Origin: Rhizophlyctis rosea
Taxonomy: Eukaryota; Chytridiomycota; Chytridiomycetes; Rhizophlyctidales; Rhizophlyctidaceae
Length of the DNA: 24,787 nt
Direction of reading: 5' to 3'
NCBI GenBank assembly: GCA_027596075.1
Contig: JADGJC010000375.1
Coordinates: 8,998 to 33,784 of the forward strand
In this document: one piece after another, positions 21,543 to 24,787 of the stretch
How the letters are laid out: every line of letters begins with the position of its first letter
Numbering within the stretch: position 1 is the stretch's first letter
Position numbers and translations under genes: made by a program
Notes under the pieces: generated by a model
Database searches by the model: none
The model's input: only the letters and a program-made list of their open reading frames with translations
What the model was told of the DNA's origin: nothing

Positions 21543-24217
21543 GGTTGGTTTGTTCAGTTTGTCGTGGATGGGAATGGGAACGAAGTGCAAACAAAGAGGC
21601 GAGTCACAGGTAGGGAGTATTCGCCATGTGCCAGTGAGACAACTCGGCCAAGGTCAGTGCTGGAGCCACGGCATATATGATATGGAAAGTGAGAGTGTGA
21701 GACGCCGCCGGTGCCAAGGCAGTAGCAGTAGTGCCCAAGTTATTGAAATTGGGTTCAGAGATTTGTGGAAAAAAGGCAAAGGAGAAACCGGAAAGCTTGG
21801 AGGGACTCTGAACTCCGAGGGCTCAGGGCCTGACATCGCCAACGTGACACCCAGCCCTGGCCCGGATGAGCTAAGCAATGTCAAGGACCCTCAACACACC
21901 TTATTCCACCAGCTCCGGCAGCTTAGAGTTTTTTTGTTTTTTTTTGAAAGTCAATGAAACGCTGTTTCTGTCGTTTGGTGCCGGCATAAAATTCATGCAA
22001 AGAGGAAGCGTAATATATTCAGACAAGCTTTGCCCATATGTTTTAGAAATTTGCATCATATGTATGGCTCGTACAGCTGAAGCTTCCTTTTGCACAGAGT
22101 GCACAACAAAACAGTGCCTTCCAATGTTGATTATCGGCTGTACCCACATGACAATGTTTCAATAATTTGAGGTCAAAGAACCAAAACAAAAGACTGATCC
22201 GACCTAGCCTTCAACGGCTTCTAGGTTGGTTGAACTCGACAGATCTACATATAACACCTGTAACAACACCACATTGCTGGACAATCAACTTTGACAGGTT
22301 TGGCGGTCTGACATGCAGAGTTGGATGAAAACTTGATCGAAATGATCACGCCAATCAGTTCACATATTTATACCAGCTGATGTGAAGCTCTATTCTCCAA
22401 ACGTGATTGCTGCCAATAAATTTGGGACACGCACTGTTCCGTCTCACCAGATCTGGCAATGCATCGAGATTTCACGCAATTATTTTTGCTCCTTGGACTT
22501 TCTCCGAATCATTCAAAAAGGAATCTGTTTTCACAATCGCAATTCTGCCAGCTCTGGATTTGTTCATGAAGGCATTTTGCAGCAACAGATGCATTCACCC
22601 TTATGCCCTCAGCGATGGGATCCGAGATCTCTGGGATGACTGCAACCGGTGCTCATCCTGCAACAATTCAAAGTTCTCCATGAGATATATCAGACGTGGA
22701 GTGCAACAGCTGGGCACTTGCCAAATCGTGGAATAGCAATAGGGAATGTTAATGTTTGTATTCGGTTTTCTCAGTCTGGCGGTACCAGAGATCTTCTAAT
22801 CAGAATTTGCCGTGTCTATTTGCCAACCGAGTATATCAGCACAATCAGTCGGAAGCACATTGAAAGGAGTTGCATCGTGACAGCGAGACAGTTACCAGTG
22901 GTATGAATGCTCATTCATTTTTGCCATTTTATTGATGTTATTTGGTGTGGACTGTTCTTCTGGTTGCCCACAAAAAGGACTTGAGCAGGTGCTTTTCGCT
23001 CAGAGAACTTCAATTGACTCCTGCGGTTCACCAGAGGAGAGTTGAGGCAGCGGATTTGACAGCAGGCTAGTGGATAGTGTCAATGCGACTCTCGCTGGTA
23101 TTCCGATTGAATCTGCCATCGATTGTCCACATCTGCACATTCAATATCCCGTGTATATAGGGGAACCGACACTTGACGCGCATCCATTTGTAGCCAAGCG
23201 TCCCGTAATATGTCGAGAGGCTCAGGTTCTGTTTTTGCGCAACCAGGGCAGATTCTGATCATCATGTCCATACATGAGCAGTTGAGGGAGAGCGGATGGT
23301 TGTGATCTAGTGCAATGTATAGATGGCAAGACAAATATCATGAAGGGTCAAAAAGGAAGCACCGGACAAGCGAACACTATGGGCAATCGCTCAGATTGGG
23401 TTTGCCTTGCATAGATAACTACTGGTGATGTGCACATGCATAGTAAGACAAGCTGCATTCACCTACGAACTCCTGCGACCGGAATAAACCCTGACTTCCT
23501 CGGCTGTGCTTCAGCCAGTTGTTTGGAAAATGCTCAATCTCAAAGCGTAGCGTAAGAGCATACTGCCTTTTCATGTTGCAATAAACACTTGCGCCGGGCA
23601 TCGTCGCCTCAACTCATTCGATTTTCTTTTCCGCGTATTTTATGTTCGCTGAAGGGATCAAACTCATGCATCAAGTACTGAGACGGTTCCAACGCAGATC
23701 GGGAGTATGAGCACACTCATCGTCAGTAAACCCACGCTGAAGTTGGAGATGTTGCTGCGGTTTGCTGAAGGGTTTGCTGAAGTTGCGAAGATTCTAGGTG
23801 AGCGATGCTGTCGGTTTTTGGCTGTGGGGAGATCTTGGAGGATTCACTGAAATGGAGCTTTTTCATGTCCACCACCCTGTTTCATCGTTTGATAAGAGCT
23901 TGAGCGAAAAACAACGCCGAGAGTTGAGTCAGATTGGGACCGAACTGACCGAGTTGCGATCACCAGACTTTCCGGATGGCATGCACAAACTAATCGTGTC
24001 GGAAAGCGGCACAAACTGGGCATTCATCGTTAAACCGCTCATCACACAGGCAAAATGGACGTCTCAGGACGCCTGGTTACTCCTAAATACCTTGCAAAGA
24101 AATTCATCTTTCATCAGCGCGATGTCTGGCGCCGCATCTACCATGGCATCAAACGTAAAATCGACTGGAGGACTCATTCCCAACTTTTTTTACATCAGAC
24201 TTTCTTTTACATCATCA
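21543..24217. other. 2.7-kb stretch without a convincing gene
   Basis: The left end is the NPC1 promoter region; the only TATA-like motif, CATATATG near 21671, is about 130 bp upstream and weak. A 109-codon plus-strand ORF (22407-22736) has a CNRCSSC cluster but no family match. An 84-codon minus-strand ORF (23334-23080) contains ICPGCAKTEPEPLD, loosely like a zinc-knuckle. Near 23798-24261 plus-strand ORFs overlap in two frames. None is strong enough to call. Confidence 0.35.
22199..22229. repeat. 9-bp stem-loop
   Basis: CCGACCTAG pairs with CTAGGTTGG (one G-T pair) around a 13-base loop. It sits in non-coding sequence far from any gene end; no function can be assigned. Confidence 0.35.
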
Positions 24218-24261
24218 GACTACAGACAAATAGACTACGGACAATGGACTACAGACAATAG
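24218..24261. repeat. Three imperfect 15-bp tandem units at the MUS81 3' end
   Basis: The core GACTACRGACAAT occurs three times at about 15-base spacing. Just upstream TACATCAGAC and TACATCATCAGAC also repeat. The MUS81 stop codon (24249-24251) lies inside the third unit, so the array marks the exact edge of that gene. Confidence 0.7.
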
Positions 24262-24787
24262 ACTCCGTGGATTCTGGACGAGAGGGCCGGCCCCAACCGA
24301 CGACTGCCCACCTTCAGGTTCGCCAAGTGCCCTCGCGGATCGCTCGCCGCGGCATACCCCTTCAGGAGGTCTTTAACCGTTGGGTAGGCCTCGACAATGA
24401 CGTCCGCCACCCTCTCGCTCACTCCCGGCACGAGGAGGAGCTGATGCTTGAAGATATTTTCCATCACTTTCTGACCTCGCTGCACGTGGACGACGGTGTT
24501 GGTCCCCTCCCTGTGAAACAGTTCCGGCATCTTTTCGATTTTCTGGCGCATGGACGCGATGGTGGAGGCGGTGTGGGCCACGTTGCGAGTGGGCATGACA
24601 TACATCCTGTCGCACAGAATCAGGTTCTCCACAGCGCCCGAAACGGCCTTGAGCGGGTTCCCCTTGAGCAACGGCGAGAGACCGGTGCCATAATTTTCGA
24701 GGATGTACATGGTGGTACATTCAACCTGCTTCAATCTCTCCCTCTGCTCGGCGAACCTCCTGCTCACAATGGATGAATACAGGTCGG
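24249..24787 (-). CDS. MUS81: MUS81-like structure-specific endonuclease, C-terminal part, 5' end beyond window
   Basis: The visible 178 residues begin inside the ERCC4 nuclease domain: DLYSSIVSRRFAEQRERLKQ corresponds to the DL(C)SSIIDGRFREQKFRLK region of human MUS81, after which YILENYG aligns with LVEEHG. A helical linker follows. A helix-hairpin-helix region reads LLLVPGVSERVADVIVEAYPT, and the end LKVGSRRLGPALSSRIHGVYCL matches the family C-terminus (human LGPALSRTLSQLYC). The catalytic ERKxxxD motif would lie outside the window. MUS81 pairs with EME1/Mms4 to cleave branched DNA at stalled forks and recombination intermediates. The reading frame stays open to the window edge, with no ATG there; a GTG at 24767 is internal. 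The stretch is intronless and visibly richer in G/C at third positions than the other genes here. The paralogue XPF is less likely, because the order and C-terminal motif fit MUS81. Confidence 0.82.
   Translation of the reverse strand, partial: DLYSSIVSRRFAEQRERLKQVECTTMYILENYGTGLSPLLKGNPLKAVSGAVENLILCDRMYVMPTRNVAHTASTIASMRQKIEKMPELFHREGTNTVVHVQRGQKVMENIFKHQLLLVPGVSERVADVIVEAYPTVKDLLKGYAAASDPRGHLANLKVGSRRLGPALSSRIHGVYCL

Noticed and set aside
23080..23334. Retrotransposon zinc-knuckle suggested by ICPGCAKTEPEPLD on the minus strand
   Set aside because: A single short motif with no reverse transcriptase or endonuclease sequence around it; chance similarity is as likely.
24267..24776. Plus-strand ORF of 169 codons opposite the MUS81 fragment
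   Set aside because: A GC-rich shadow; the minus strand carries the ERCC4 and helix-hairpin-helix motifs.
1..24787. CRISPR arrays, insertion sequences, operons, viral genes
   Set aside because: The window is intron-rich eukaryotic DNA; no regular spaced repeats, transposase motifs or viral proteins were seen.

Overview
The window looks like part of a eukaryotic nuclear genome, most likely from an early-diverging (chytrid-like) fungus. Genes carry many short GT-AG introns (mostly 54-71 nt) and small spacers. The gene set mixes fungal-type enzymes (GH27 alpha-galactosidase, TauD-type dioxygenase, NPC1/Ncr1) with a PPP1R21 homologue, a family best known from animals, and F-box-like/ankyrin genes of a kind often expanded in chytrids. 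The taxonomic call is inference; no rRNA or other marker is present.

Layout. 1-1340 (-): decayed F-box-like/ankyrin gene running off the left edge. 1597-2615 (+): pseudogene paralogous to the intact F-box-like/ankyrin gene at 3406-4431 (-). 2840-3010: degenerate copy of the last exon and downstream flank of PPP1R21. 5523-9126 (-): PPP1R21 homologue, reconstructed here as 13 exons and 914 aa; every exon junction keeps the frame. 9833-11466 (-): secreted GH27 alpha-galactosidase, 5 exons, interrupted by a 45-N assembly gap. 12380-13745 (-): Fe(II)/2-oxoglutarate dioxygenase of the TauD family, 6 exons, 321 aa. 13746-17016: 3.3 kb with no gene I can support. 17017-21542 (-): NPC1-type sterol transporter, 8 exons, 1304 aa, including a 37-nt intron. 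21543-24217: 2.7 kb with no convincing gene. 24249-24787 (-): C-terminal part of a MUS81-like nuclease, GC-rich and intronless, cut by the right edge and bordered by a short tandem repeat.

All intact genes lie on the minus strand, but each has its own spacer and there is no operon logic. Two encode endomembrane proteins (PPP1R21 on early endosomes, NPC1 in late endosome/vacuole) and two are metabolic (galactoside hydrolysis, sulfonate or related oxidation). The left 5.6 kb is a small birth-and-death zone: an ankyrin gene and the neighbouring PPP1R21 tail appear to have been duplicated, one ankyrin copy is now inverted and dead, and a second ankyrin family member is also broken.

The most interesting points are the PPP1R21 (FERRY complex subunit) homologue with an altered domain layout, the local duplication and inversion, the very short NPC1 intron, and the compositional break at the MUS81 end. 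I see no evidence of a wholly new system.
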